Shown here piece by piece: positions 53,135 to 64,000 of a DNA stretch of 64,000 nt (positions are counted from its first letter, which is position 1; the number at the start of each line of letters is the position of its first letter). Location of the stretch: the NCBI GenBank assembly GCA_018712275.1, contig DVHI01000030.1:49391-113390 (forward strand), given 5' to 3'. This DNA is from Candidatus Coprenecus avistercoris (lineage in GTDB: Bacteria > Bacteroidota > Bacteroidia > Bacteroidales > UBA932). Under the pieces are notes generated by a model. It searched no databases, was not told the origin of the DNA, and saw nothing but the letters and a program-made list of their open reading frames with translations. Made by a program: the position numbers and the translations under genes.

Positions 53135-54249
53135 CTACTTTTTTAATTTTTCCACTTTCTTCTCAGTCTTCCCCTCCTGGGCCAGTCCTATGAAGACTCC
53201 CGACAGCATGGTGAAGACGTAGGCCTGCAGGAAGGCCACCAGGACCTCCAGCGCATTCATGAATATCGTAAACAGCACCGACACCACCGTCATCGAGGCG
53301 TTCATCACGGCTCCCATACCGGCCGTCACGAAGACGATGCACACCAGGCAGAGGATGGCCGCATGACCGCCCACCATGTTGGCGAAGAGTCGGATCATCA
53401 GGGCAAATGGCTTGGTGAATATGCCGATGAACTCTATCACGGGCATGAAGGGCACCGGCACCTTGAGCCAGGCAGGTACGTCGGGCCAGAAGACATCCTT
53501 CCAGTAGGCCCTGCCACCGAATATGTTGATGACCAGGAATGAGGCCAGAGCCAGTACGAAGGTCACCGCGATGTTGCCGGTGACATTGACCCCTCCGGGG
53601 AAGAAGGGTATCAGGCTCATGAAATTGCACACCAGGATGAAGAAAAACACCGTCAGCAGATAGGGCGAGAACTTCTTCCAGTTCTCCCCGACGCAGGGCT
53701 TGATCAGGTCGTCCTGCAGTCCCTCTATGGCCATCTCCATAAAAGCGGTGAAACCCTTCGGGTGAGCCTTGACATCGTGCCTGTGGCGGCGGTACCACCC
53801 TGCGGGGACAAGTATCACCAGCAGGACTATGACACTGTTAAGCAGCAGGGCCGCGACCGTCTTGGTCACGGACAGGTCGAAGGGCCGGACCGTACTGCCG
53901 TCCGGCAGGGTTTCCACAATCTTCCCCTCATACTCCCCTTCCGGGGCAATGCTGAATCCCTCCCACGACGCTCCGTCCGCCAGGTGACGGGAGGAGAAGC
54001 AGTGCCAGCCGCCTCCTTCGGCCGAGGAGTGGACGATCACCGGCAGGTAAAGGGAGACATCCCGCCCCCCGAAGGTACCGATATGCCACCAGTAACTGTC
54101 GCTCAGATGCTCCAGGACGATGGCCTTGACATCGACCTCCTCCCCGGCCGCCGCGCTGCCGGCAGTATCCGCCGCAGCCGCCCGGAGAGGCAGAGCCAGC
54201 AGCACCGCCGTCAGCAGTGCCATTACCGTCCTGTATGTCATTGTTCCTT

Positions 54250-54253
<4 letters not shown>
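53135..54253 (-). CDS. atpB: ATP synthase a subunit with extended N-terminus
   Basis: I choose the ATG at 54253, which overlaps the atpC stop (ATGA) and follows GGAGGAGGTGGGAAAGC, an unusually strong ribosome-binding site for this phylum. The 372-residue protein has a signal peptide (VMALLTAVLLALPLRAAAA) and a ~100-residue exported domain before the membrane part. That long N-terminus is typical of Bacteroidota AtpB. The essential arginine region is FALMIRLFANMVGGH. Confidence 0.93.
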
Positions 54254-56039
<1,786 letters not shown>

Positions 56040-56134
56040 TTAAGTATCACCTATATACTCCAAGTATTGTGCCATCTCGACCGACATCCATATTCATTAT
56101 TATGACTTTTTTGGTACATTAACGGAATTATCCG

Positions 56135-56142
56135 TATTTTTG
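56135..56142 (+). promoter_or_regulatory. -7 element of the propeller/caspase cassette
   Basis: TATTTTTG lies 23 nt before the ATG at 56166. The track's GTG start at 56142 overlaps it and is rejected. Confidence 0.55.
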
Positions 56143-56165
56143 TGCGCATTTACAAGCCTTTACAA

Positions 56166-58211
56166 ATGAGACTCCTATCTTTTCTATTCTGCGCATTGCC
56201 CGCGCTGGGGCTGGCGTGCGGCACTCTGCACGCACAGGACAAGTCCGCCCCGGACAGAGCGGTAACCATCAGCTCAGTATACAACACCGGCAATATCCTG
56301 TACAATCTGCAAGGCCACAGCAAGGAAGTCCTGGTCCTCAACCCGACCAGAGCCTCATTTGCCATCCTGTCCGGCAACGGTGACAGAATAACAGTCCTCT
56401 CCAACCGCAACCGCAGTGAGATCATCACCCGCCTCAGAAGCACAGGACACAGTTCCGCCTTTACCGCAGTCGCCTACACCCCCGACGCAAGGGAAATCAT
56501 AACGGCAGACGGCTCGGGAAAGATATCCACCTACAACACGGACGGATACACCCCCGTAACCTCATTCCAGACGGGACACACCTACAACCTTCTCGCCATC
56601 AGCCCCAACAAATACTACATAGCAGCTGCCAGAGGCAACGTCATGGACATCTGGGATGTCGGCATGACCGCCCTGAAAAAGACGCTGTACTTTGCTGGTC
56701 CGATAAACCACATAGTCTTCTCTCCCGACTCAAAGAGCATTGCAATCAGCAGCGACACTTCCGGACTCAACATTGTGAACGCGCTGAACTACAGCAGAAG
56801 ATCCGTGACCCGCAGTGCAGTCAATGTGCTCAGAGCCTCATTCCATCCGGACGGCAAGTACATAGCCTACGCCAAGGAGGACTCCGTAATCGTCTACAAC
56901 CTGCCCGGCCGCAAGGCCGTCCACCGGATCAGGGTCTCAAGCCAGGACAGGCGGCGCACCATACCCGCCGCTCTGGACTTCCAGAAGATAGACAGCATTG
57001 TATCCCTCATCTACATATCCCCGGAGAAATTCAGGTTCTGGGACATGTCCTCCCTGCCTCCGCTATACCAGGAGCTGCTGGATGACGAGGTAGACCGCCT
57101 GATGGCAGACTGGATACAGCAGATGGACGGAGAGTCACTTGAGGACTACCGGGTCAGGGTGACGGACGACAATGCAGCACGGCAGAAGGCCATGCTCCTG
57201 GACCAGGCCGCCACAGCCATTGCCTCCAGGACCATAAAGCTTGACGACCCGTTCATCGGGGAAACCTACGATACCGGCACCCGCACTATAGACATAACCT
57301 TCACGGATGCCGGAACCATACAGCTTGAAATACCGGAAGAGGATGTCGCAGAGCTCAGAACCGGCAGTCTTTCATTCGCGAATCCTGTCTACACACTGGA
57401 TGACAACGACGAGTTCAAGCTGGCATACCTGGAAGTGGTAAACGAGGTGACAGGCAAGACCTACGTCTTCGACCGGAGGAACTACATCATCAGGGACGTG
57501 GACTTCGGAGAGGAAGAAACCACTCCTGACCTGATACCGGTGACAATGCTCCAGACGGCAAACCTGGAGATGGAGGCCCTGCAGGAGGAAACACGCAGGA
57601 TCGTGGAAGAGAAAAAGCAGGAAAATGTCATAACCGACAAGACGGAAATCACCATCAGCTCGGAAATCCAAAGCGACTTCGACGCCTCTGGAAGGCAGAT
57701 ATACAACTACCTCCTCGGCTACCGGTACGATGTGTCCGAAGGTTTCTCCTACCAGGAGGACTTCGGCCCCGGGAAATTCAAGGTAGAGGAATCGAATGCG
57801 GCCCAGACCATGCTGGAAGCAATAAAGACAACTCTCGAGGGAAGCATGAGCAGGTACGCTGAAGAGGCGACGGCCATCGAGGTCACAATAACCGGAACAG
57901 CCGATGCCATACCTGTGGGCCGCATCCCTTACGACGGCTCCTGCGGAGAATACAACGAGACCCCCTACTACGCTAAAGAAGTACTCTCCAGCATGACAGT
58001 AACCGACAAGTCCGACATAAGGGACAATGAACAGCTGGCCTTTATCCGCGCAGCCGGAGTGAAGCTGTGGCTGGAGGATAATGTTGCCGTACTGAAGGAC
58101 AACAAGGACAAATGTAAGTACAATTTCAGAACGGAAGTAAGCAATATCAGAGGAGGAGAGTTCCGCAGGATCATAGTGGAAGTCAAATTCCGCGATATAC
58201 TTGAAAATTAA
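56166..58211 (+). CDS. Exported beta-propeller / OmpA-like protein, paralog 1
   Basis: The 681-residue protein starts at the ATG at 56166 with a signal peptide (LLSFLFCALPALGLACGTLHA). Residues ~30-300 look like a WD40-type propeller, with repeats such as AVAYTPDAREIITADGSGKI and IVFSPDSKSIAISSDTSGL. A charged middle region (DDNAARQKAMLLDQAATAIA) and a C-terminal domain of OmpA/MotB flavour (VTITGTADAIPVG, then DNEQLAFIRAAGVKLWL) follow. It is a close tandem paralog of the next gene. Function is unknown; I infer an envelope-associated partner of the caspase two genes on. Confidence 0.75.
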   Translation: MRLLSFLFCALPALGLACGTLHAQDKSAPDRAVTISSVYNTGNILYNLQGHSKEVLVLNPTRASFAILSGNGDRITVLSNRNRSEIITRLRSTGHSSAFTAVAYTPDAREIITADGSGKISTYNTDGYTPVTSFQTGHTYNLLAISPNKYYIAAARGNVMDIWDVGMTALKKTLYFAGPINHIVFSPDSKSIAISSDTSGLNIVNALNYSRRSVTRSAVNVLRASFHPDGKYIAYAKEDSVIVYNLPGRKAVHRIRVSSQDRRRTIPAALDFQKIDSIVSLIYISPEKFRFWDMSSLPPLYQELLDDEVDRLMADWIQQMDGESLEDYRVRVTDDNAARQKAMLLDQAATAIASRTIKLDDPFIGETYDTGTRTIDITFTDAGTIQLEIPEEDVAELRTGSLSFANPVYTLDDNDEFKLAYLEVVNEVTGKTYVFDRRNYIIRDVDFGEEETTPDLIPVTMLQTANLEMEALQEETRRIVEEKKQENVITDKTEITISSEIQSDFDASGRQIYNYLLGYRYDVSEGFSYQEDFGPGKFKVEESNAAQTMLEAIKTTLEGSMSRYAEEATAIEVTITGTADAIPVGRIPYDGSCGEYNETPYYAKEVLSSMTVTDKSDIRDNEQLAFIRAAGVKLWLEDNVAVLKDNKDKCKYNFRTEVSNIRGGEFRRIIVEVKFRDILEN

Positions 58212-58225
58212 TGTAAAATATTTAG

Positions 58226-58233
58226 TACTTTTG
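58226..58233 (+). promoter_or_regulatory. -7 element between the paralogs
   Basis: TACTTTTG lies 26 nt before the second paralog's ATG, with TTG 22 nt upstream. It may give the second paralog and the caspase their own transcript. Confidence 0.45.
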
Positions 58234-58259
58234 CACTTTTAAAAATCTTTATAAAAGCT

Positions 58260-60416
58260 ATGAAATTCCGAATCGCCAGAGTTATCGGGCTTCTTGCCGT
58301 AACCTTGTCATCAGCCGCTGCAGCGGCTTCCCTGGACACACTTGGAGTCCAGGAACAGGAGAAAGGTATCCGTGAAAGGTCCGAATTTTCCATCTCAAAG
58401 CCATACGATCTTTTGAAAATAAGCCGGTTCAGCATCATCTACAGGAGCGGGAACAACGGCATCTTCAATCTGATGAACCATCCTGTCTACAATTCCTACG
58501 TAGAGGATTTATACATCAACCCCACAGGCGCCTCCATTGCCATACTGCCCAAGAACCGCAGGGATCTCTCAATTATTTCCAACCGCATCGAGAATCTGAC
58601 CCTCGCGAACATCAAAGGTGAGCGCAAGACCGTACCCGGCACCTCCGGAAAGGAGAAAAAAGAGGTACCGGCCATAACAGCCGTCACCTATACATCGGAT
58701 GCCAGGGAAGTTCTGACGGCGAACAGCCTCGGCGAGATATCAACCTACTCCACCGACGGATACCATCTGATGTCCGTCATCAATACCGGTAAGACTTATG
58801 ACCTGATAGCCATCAGTCCCAACAAGTATTTCATAGCCGCAAGCCATGGCAGCGAGATGGATATCTGGAACGTGGAGACTGCCGACCTCAAGCGCATCGT
58901 CCGCTTCGCCGGCCGTATCAACCACATAACATTCTCCCCCGACTCAAGGGAAATCGCTGTAAGCTGCGACACTGCCGGACTGCATATTGTCAACTCCATA
59001 GACCACCGCCGCAACACCGTAACCAGAGGAGTACTTGATGTTCGCTGCGCATCGTTCCATCCGGAAGGCAAATACCTGGCTTACGCCAGAAAGGACTCTG
59101 TTATCGTATACAACCTTATCAACCGCAGCGTAGTATGCCGCCTCGGAAGCGCCTTCGGCTCCCCCCTTTCCAATATAATAACCCTCAATTTCCACGCGAA
59201 CAACGGAGTCGTCACTCTTAGCCACAACTCCGGCAACAAGGTGATATTCTGGGACATGACATCCCTGCCTCCCCTATATAAGTCCCAGCTCAGCGAAGAG
59301 GTGGACAAACTCATGACGGACTGGATACGCCAGATGGACGGAGAGTCGATGGAAGAATACCGTGTCAGGGTAACGGACGACAACGCGGCCAGACAGAAAG
59401 CCATGCTTCTGGACCAGGCGGCCACAGCCATAGCCACCCAGACCATAAAGCTGGAGAACCCCTTCATCGGTGAAGAATACGACTCAGAGAACCACGCTAT
59501 AGACATCAAGTTCAACGAGCTCAACACCATCAAGCTGGAGATACCGGAAGACGAGTTCAACGAAGTCCGGAACGGAAACCTCTCATACGAGAATCCCGTC
59601 TACACCCTGGATGAAAACGACGAATTCCAGCTGGTCTATCTAGAGGTGGTCAACGAGGCTACTGACAAGATATACATATTCGACAAGCGCAGCTACATCA
59701 TTGAGGATGTGGCCTTCGAGGACGAAGGCCTGGACTTCATCCCCGTAGCCATGCTGCAGACCGTCAATATGGAGATGGAGGCCCTGCAGGAACAGACACG
59801 TCAGATCATGGAGGAGAGAAAGCAGGAGAATGTCATTACCGACAAGACCGAAATCACCATCAATTCAGAGATTCAGAGTGATTTCGATGCGGAAGGCAAC
59901 AAGATCTACAACTACAACCTCAACTACCAGTACGATGTCTCGGAAGGCTTCTCCTATCAGGAGGACTTCGGTCCCGGCAAATTCATGGTGAACGAGTCCA
60001 ATGCAGCCCTCACCATGCTCGAAGCCATAAGGACGGCACTTGGAGGGGACATGAAGAAATACCTGGATGAGGCCAAGGCCATCGACATAACCATCACCGG
60101 TACGGCCGATGCCATCCCTGTAGGACGCATACCCTACGACGGGGCATGCGGTGAGTTCAACGAGACCCCCTATTATGCCAAGGACGAGCTCTCCAGCATG
60201 ACCGTCACTGCCGAGACAGACATACGCAACAACGAGCAGCTGGCCTTTATCAGGGCCGCCAGCGTGAAGACCTGGCTCGAAGACAAGGTGGAAGAGCTGA
60301 AGACCTACAAGGACAAATGCATCTACAATTACAGGACAGAGGTCAGCGATGTAAGGGGTGGAGAATTCCGCAGAATAATTGTGGAGATAAAGTTCAGGGA
60401 TATATTCAACGAATAG
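58260..60416 (+). CDS. Exported beta-propeller / OmpA-like protein, paralog 2
   Basis: The 718-residue protein has a signal peptide (VIGLLAVTLSSAAAAAS), a propeller-like N-terminal half (AVTYTSDAREVLTANSLGEI, ITFSPDSREIAVSCDTAGL), the same VTDDNAARQKAMLLDQAATAIA block as its neighbour and a C-terminal OmpA-like region. The paralogs are most alike in the middle and C-terminal parts and differ in the first ~100 residues. There this one has extra sequence, including KTVPGTSGKEKKEVP. The caspase gene follows 21 bp later. Confidence 0.75.
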   Translation: MKFRIARVIGLLAVTLSSAAAAASLDTLGVQEQEKGIRERSEFSISKPYDLLKISRFSIIYRSGNNGIFNLMNHPVYNSYVEDLYINPTGASIAILPKNRRDLSIISNRIENLTLANIKGERKTVPGTSGKEKKEVPAITAVTYTSDAREVLTANSLGEISTYSTDGYHLMSVINTGKTYDLIAISPNKYFIAASHGSEMDIWNVETADLKRIVRFAGRINHITFSPDSREIAVSCDTAGLHIVNSIDHRRNTVTRGVLDVRCASFHPEGKYLAYARKDSVIVYNLINRSVVCRLGSAFGSPLSNIITLNFHANNGVVTLSHNSGNKVIFWDMTSLPPLYKSQLSEEVDKLMTDWIRQMDGESMEEYRVRVTDDNAARQKAMLLDQAATAIATQTIKLENPFIGEEYDSENHAIDIKFNELNTIKLEIPEDEFNEVRNGNLSYENPVYTLDENDEFQLVYLEVVNEATDKIYIFDKRSYIIEDVAFEDEGLDFIPVAMLQTVNMEMEALQEQTRQIMEERKQENVITDKTEITINSEIQSDFDAEGNKIYNYNLNYQYDVSEGFSYQEDFGPGKFMVNESNAALTMLEAIRTALGGDMKKYLDEAKAIDITITGTADAIPVGRIPYDGACGEFNETPYYAKDELSSMTVTAETDIRNNEQLAFIRAASVKTWLEDKVEELKTYKDKCIYNYRTEVSDVRGGEFRRIIVEIKFRDIFNE

Positions 60417-60437
60417 GAAATAAATCCAACACGATAC

Positions 60438-63176
60438 ATGAAACACATACTATTGCTCACATTGTCCGTCCTGATGACAGCAGGAACCGGACTTTACGGA
60501 CAGGACTCCCAGTCCGTTCTGGCCAAGGCAAACCAGCAGTATGTACTGTATGAGAATGCCAAGGGAGACAACAGTGCCGAGATGTACGACCATCTCTATC
60601 AGAGCTATACCCTCTACGTCAGTCTGCTTGACGCCTACTCGGACCCCAATGCCATGGACGCTGCCAGGGCAAGGCTGCTCCAGATATACCCTGCGCTGAA
60701 GAATGCGGCAATGTTCTTCTCCAACATGAACGACTCGCAGATGGCCTACAAGTTCGGAATAGCCTACATAAAGCTGCCCAAGAACCCGACCCTCACCTCT
60801 GAGCCTCTGTTCAAGGACGAGCTATACCCGCAGATAGTGTACAACACCGGCATATCGGCCTACAAGCTTCAGAACATAGATGACGCCATTCTCTGTTTCA
60901 ATGAATACCTCGCCACAGGAGAGGCTGCAAGGGCCAAGGACTGCATCGTATTCCTGAATATGATCTACCTCTCCCGCCACAATTACGTGGAACAGGAGAA
61001 AATCCTCAAGAGAGCCATCGCCGAATACCCCAACACCCTGGACTTCTACTATAACCTCATAAACCTCTACATCTCTACCCAGAACCAGGCAGAACTGATG
61101 GCCACTATCGACAAGGTGCTGCAGGTAGACCCCAACGATGTCAACGTTCTTCCCATCAAGGCCAGGATGGAGGAAGCCTCCGGAAATGTGGAGGGAGCTC
61201 TCGGCATCTACAAGAAACTGCTGTCGTTCTTCCCCGATGATCTGGCCATCATGAAGGGAATCGCAAAATGCAGTTTCAAGATAGGCTCCGAGATCAACAA
61301 CCAGGCCTATGCTGTGGTCGACGAGGCTCAGGGGATGGAGCTCAAGCAGAAAGCCTACCCCTACCTCTTCGATGCAAGGACCTATTTTGAGAAAATACTG
61401 CGCCGTGAGCCCGACTCGCAGGTATACATGAAGGGTCTGGAGGAATGCTACAAATTCATGGACATGACCGCCGAGTCCACAGTCCTGATGAGCATCATCG
61501 CCGAAGGAGGCTCCTTCGACTCCTTCGACAAGAGGCTGCAGGACTACAACCAGCTGGCCCAGAGTATCGGAGCCGTGGACACTGTCGGTACAACAGCCGT
61601 ATTCGGCGGCGATCCTCCTGTCCTTACCACCCTCATCACGGGATTCACCGAGACCAACTCCAACAAGGTAATTGACGCCGGAGAGAGCTTCTCCGTGGAT
61701 ATCTCCATCCAGAACAGCGGTCTGGGAGACGCGCACAACGTAAAGGTCCTCCTCTCCGAAAACAGCGGAATGGACCGTTATTTTGAAGGCTCAAGGGAGA
61801 TAGACGCCGGCATCATCAAGGCCGGCGAGACCAAGAGCTTCACTTTCCGCTACACCCTCAGCGAGACAGCACCCACAGCCAAAGCCAACATCATAGTATA
61901 TACCCTTGAGGAAAACGGTATGGACGCCGACCCCTCCAGTCTTGTCGTCAACATTCAGGAAATGGCCCGTCCCCGTCTGCTGATAGCCGACTACCAGTAT
62001 ATGTCCGCCAGAGGAACCTCAATTACACTTGGAGACAGAGGACAGCTCATAGTCGCCGTACAGAATGCCGGCCGCCTTCCCGCCAGGAACGCAAAGATAA
62101 CTTTCGAATGTCCTACCAACATCATAGCCACCGACGAGGTGGAGATAGCAGTGGACTCCATACAGCCCGGAGAAGTAATTCCCCTCAGCTTTGACTTCCT
62201 GGTCAACAAGAGATTTGACCTCGACTCCATCCCCATCGCAGTGAAAATCACCGAAGGCTCGACATTTGCCGTCGTCCAGGACGTATTCAAGGTCAAGCTG
62301 GGAGAATATCTCTCAACCGCAAACAAGATAGTCATCGAAGGCAAGCTGGACGCACAGCCCGTCATTGACACCGACTTCTCCCTGGCCATGGAGTCCGAGC
62401 TGCTGGAGAACGTACCCGCCGGCATCTCCCACCCCAACCGCTACGCCCTGATCATAGGTAATGAGGACTACTCCAGAGTCGGAGGCGGGGCCGAGATCAA
62501 CGTGCCGTTCGCCTGCAACGACGCCATCGTATTCAAGGAATACTGCGTGCGCACTTTCGGAATACCCGATGACCACATCCGCTACATCGACAACGCCACG
62601 GCAGGACTCATGAGAGAGTCCATAGACTGGCTCATCAACGTAGGCAAGGCCAATCCCAATTCAGAGATATTCTTCTTCTACTCCGGCCACGGCAGCAACG
62701 ACGAGGCCTCCCGCGAGCCCTATCTGCTGCCAGTGGACGTATCCGGCAAATACATCAAGCTCGGTATTCCTCTCAACGACCTCTACGCCAAACTTTCCGG
62801 GGTACCATGCCAGGGTGCCTACGTCTTCCTGGACGCCTGCTTCAGCGGCGGATACAAGAGCAAGGATCCTATCGTAGCCCAGAAGGGCGTGAGAGTAGTT
62901 CCCAAGTACTCCATGCTCGGAGGCAAACTGATAAGCTTCTCCTCCAGCTCCGGAGAACAGACATCCAGCGTATACTACGACAAGCGTCAGGGATATTTCA
63001 CATACTATCTGCTCAAGACAATACAGGACGCAAAGGGCAATATCTCACTGGGAGATCTTTACAAGAAGACAAAAGAGCAGGTTGAGGCCGCCACAGCCGT
63101 ATCCGGCAAACTGCAGACCCCCCAGGTACTCGTATCGCCCGACTGGACTGACTGGAACACCAAGGTGCTCAAATAG
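60438..63176 (+). CDS. Exported TPR-CARDB-caspase family protease
   Basis: The 912-residue protein has a signal peptide ([18 protein letters not shown]), a TPR-like helical region (~25-380) and two CARDB-like beta domains (~390-510 and ~510-620). A C-terminal caspase (C14) domain (~665-905) completes it. The dyad is intact: H751 in [10 protein letters not shown] and C801 in [11 protein letters not shown]. Caspase-fold proteases of bacteria (orthocaspases) usually cut after Arg or Lys. It forms a unit with the two propeller paralogs, all three exported, so it probably acts in the periplasm or at the surface. smpB starts 28 bp later with its own promoter. Confidence 0.87.
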   Translation: MKHILLLTLSVLMTAGTGLYGQDSQSVLAKANQQYVLYENAKGDNSAEMYDHLYQSYTLYVSLLDAYSDPNAMDAARARLLQIYPALKNAAMFFSNMNDSQMAYKFGIAYIKLPKNPTLTSEPLFKDELYPQIVYNTGISAYKLQNIDDAILCFNEYLATGEAARAKDCIVFLNMIYLSRHNYVEQEKILKRAIAEYPNTLDFYYNLINLYISTQNQAELMATIDKVLQVDPNDVNVLPIKARMEEASGNVEGALGIYKKLLSFFPDDLAIMKGIAKCSFKIGSEINNQAYAVVDEAQGMELKQKAYPYLFDARTYFEKILRREPDSQVYMKGLEECYKFMDMTAESTVLMSIIAEGGSFDSFDKRLQDYNQLAQSIGAVDTVGTTAVFGGDPPVLTTLITGFTETNSNKVIDAGESFSVDISIQNSGLGDAHNVKVLLSENSGMDRYFEGSREIDAGIIKAGETKSFTFRYTLSETAPTAKANIIVYTLEENGMDADPSSLVVNIQEMARPRLLIADYQYMSARGTSITLGDRGQLIVAVQNAGRLPARNAKITFECPTNIIATDEVEIAVDSIQPGEVIPLSFDFLVNKRFDLDSIPIAVKITEGSTFAVVQDVFKVKLGEYLSTANKIVIEGKLDAQPVIDTDFSLAMESELLENVPAGISHPNRYALIIGNEDYSRVGGGAEINVPFACNDAIVFKEYCVRTFGIPDDHIRYIDNATAGLMRESIDWLINVGKANPNSEIFFFYSGHGSNDEASREPYLLPVDVSGKYIKLGIPLNDLYAKLSGVPCQGAYVFLDACFSGGYKSKDPIVAQKGVRVVPKYSMLGGKLISFSSSSGEQTSSVYYDKRQGYFTYYLLKTIQDAKGNISLGDLYKKTKEQVEAATAVSGKLQTPQVLVSPDWTDWNTKVLK

Positions 63177-63188
63177 TAGAATTTTTAC

Positions 63189-63196
63189 TATCTTTG
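63189..63196 (+). promoter_or_regulatory. smpB -7 promoter element
   Basis: TATCTTTG lies 8 nt before the smpB ATG, giving a near-leaderless transcript separate from the caspase unit. Confidence 0.55.
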
Positions 63197-63204
63197 CCGC
63201 CCTT

Positions 63205-63651
63205 ATGGGAAAGGCTAAGAGCAAAATAGAAATCCGCAACAAGAAAGCCTCGTTCGAATACGAGTTTCTTGAGAACTATACCGCTGGAATAGTCCTTACC
63301 GGCACGGAGATAAAATCCATCCGCGCCGGTAAGGCTTCTTTGGTGGACAGTTGGTGCTATTTCGCAGGCGGTGAGCTCTATGTCAAGAACATGCACATAG
63401 CCGAGTACTGGTGGGGTACCTTCAACCGCCACGACCCCAAGCGCGACCGGAAGCTGCTGCTCACCCGCAAGGAGCTCCGCAAACTCGCCCGCGCCGTCAA
63501 GGAAAAGGGCCTGACCATCGTCACCCGCCGCCTCTTCATCTCAGAGACCGGCTACGCCAAGCTCGACATCGCCCTCGCCAGAGGCAAAAAAGAATACGAC
63601 AAGCGCGAGTCCATCAAGGAAAAGGACCTCCGCCGCTACTCACCTGAATAA
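63205..63651 (+). CDS. smpB: SsrA-binding protein SmpB
   Basis: The 148-residue partner of tmRNA in trans-translation starts at the ATG at 63205; the longer track ORF runs back into the caspase gene and the promoter. Family blocks are [40 protein letters not shown] and the basic tail KREYDKR-like [14 protein letters not shown]. The tmRNA gene (ssrA) is not in the window. Confidence 0.95.
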   Translation: MGKAKSKIEIRNKKASFEYEFLENYTAGIVLTGTEIKSIRAGKASLVDSWCYFAGGELYVKNMHIAEYWWGTFNRHDPKRDRKLLLTRKELRKLARAVKEKGLTIVTRRLFISETGYAKLDIALARGKKEYDKRESIKEKDLRRYSPE

Positions 63652-63654
63652 GAA

Positions 63655-63984
63655 TCACAGGAACTTTGCAACCGAATGATTGTTGGTGATGTACTTAATC
63701 AGGAAAATCTGCTTCCCCTCAACCTCATAAACATTGTAAAAGACATACCAGCGAGTAGCACTACTCGACTTAAATACAGAATACAATAATCTCTGCCCGT
63801 ACTTTTCAAAATAAGCAGGAGCAGGAATCTTCACCTTTAAATGAAGATTATCGCGAATATCGTCAAGGAGATCCTCTACATAACTGAATGCACTGTCTTT
63901 AAAGCCGAAGTATCCTTTTTCATACAGAACATCCACCAGTGCATTAAAATAGCTTAAGACTTCCGGGGCAAAAATCACTCTCAT
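63655..63984 (-). CDS. RelE/ParE-family toxin
   Basis: The 109-residue protein reads as a ParE/RelE fold: MRVIFAPEVLSYFNALVDVLYEKGYFG at the start, a basic/aromatic core (SSSATRWYVFYNVYEV) and FLIKYITNNHSVAKFL at the end. Its antitoxin should lie upstream, beyond base 64000. The last 16 bases allow an upstream frame ending in TAG 3 nt before this ATG, which would fit a coupled antitoxin. It converges with smpB, with 3 bp between. Confidence 0.75.
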   Translation of the reverse strand: MRVIFAPEVLSYFNALVDVLYEKGYFGFKDSAFSYVEDLLDDIRDNLHLKVKIPAPAYFEKYGQRLLYSVFKSSSATRWYVFYNVYEVEGKQIFLIKYITNNHSVAKFL

Positions 63985-64000
63985 GGCTATTCCCTTTCAT

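Noticed and set aside
56142-56165. GTG start for the first propeller paralog
   Set aside because: It lies inside the TATTTTTG promoter box; the ATG at 56166 opens a proper signal peptide.

Overview
The window looks like a chromosomal segment of a Bacteroidota bacterium, most likely an uncultured gut-type Bacteroidales with moderately high GC. The signs are promoters of the Bacteroidota form (TTTG, about 20 nt, TAnnTTTG) before many genes, weak Shine-Dalgarno sequences, a cydAB operon headed by a DUF4492-type small protein, an ATP synthase operon ordered atpD-C-B-E-F-H-A-G with a long a subunit, a DUF4369-type TlpA lipoprotein, a BF3164-like lipoprotein and an OprO/P-type porin. I saw no rRNA, tRNA or CRISPR array. 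Genus and species cannot be set by eye.

Layout. 1-9176 holds the end of radA, a secreted serine beta-lactamase-fold protein, topA with an Lrp regulator behind it, and a wall/translation group (PBP1A, ddl, prmC). 9187-12799 is a compact signalling unit: an orphan NMT1/THI5-like binding protein, a membrane SpoIIE-type phosphatase fused to an anti-sigma-like kinase, and a STAS protein. 12801-20846 has ispD, purH and the rod-shape cluster mreB-mreC-mreD-mrdA-rodA. 20924-33216 has gcvP, a large ABCG-like transporter, an unknown lipoprotein, cydB-cydA with its DUF4492 protein, a secreted C1-type aminopeptidase and a glutamine-amidotransferase-like lipoprotein.

33217-42165 is the accessory, repeat-rich part. 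It holds a membrane protein and winged-helix regulator pair, several palindromic repeats, a TlpA lipoprotein, pgeF, a Y1 (HUH) REP-associated transposase (RAYT), an ATP-grasp ligase, a BF3164-like lipoprotein and a porin. Four dispersed elements of 167-168 bp lie in its intergenic gaps. Each has outer inverted arms ending in ACGGTAAG and a hairpin near its centre, and two of them flank the RAYT gene. They look like a REPIN-type family mobilised by that RAYT.

42166-49085 is an oxidative-stress and housekeeping stretch: a peroxiredoxin-thioredoxin operon divergent from an oxyR-like gene with an OxyR-type site between, glsA, a PrdX/YbaK deacylase, miaA, an AraC regulator and a DJ-1 family gene. 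49266-56030 is the complete F1Fo ATP synthase operon. 56166-63176 is a three-gene exported cassette: two tandem paralogs (beta-propeller-like N-terminus, OmpA-like C-terminus) and a TPR/CARDB/caspase-fold protease with an intact His-Cys dyad. smpB and a RelE/ParE toxin at the window edge close the segment.

The most notable systems are the RAYT with its 168-bp palindromic elements, the propeller-propeller-caspase cassette, and the binding-protein/phosphatase-kinase/STAS unit.
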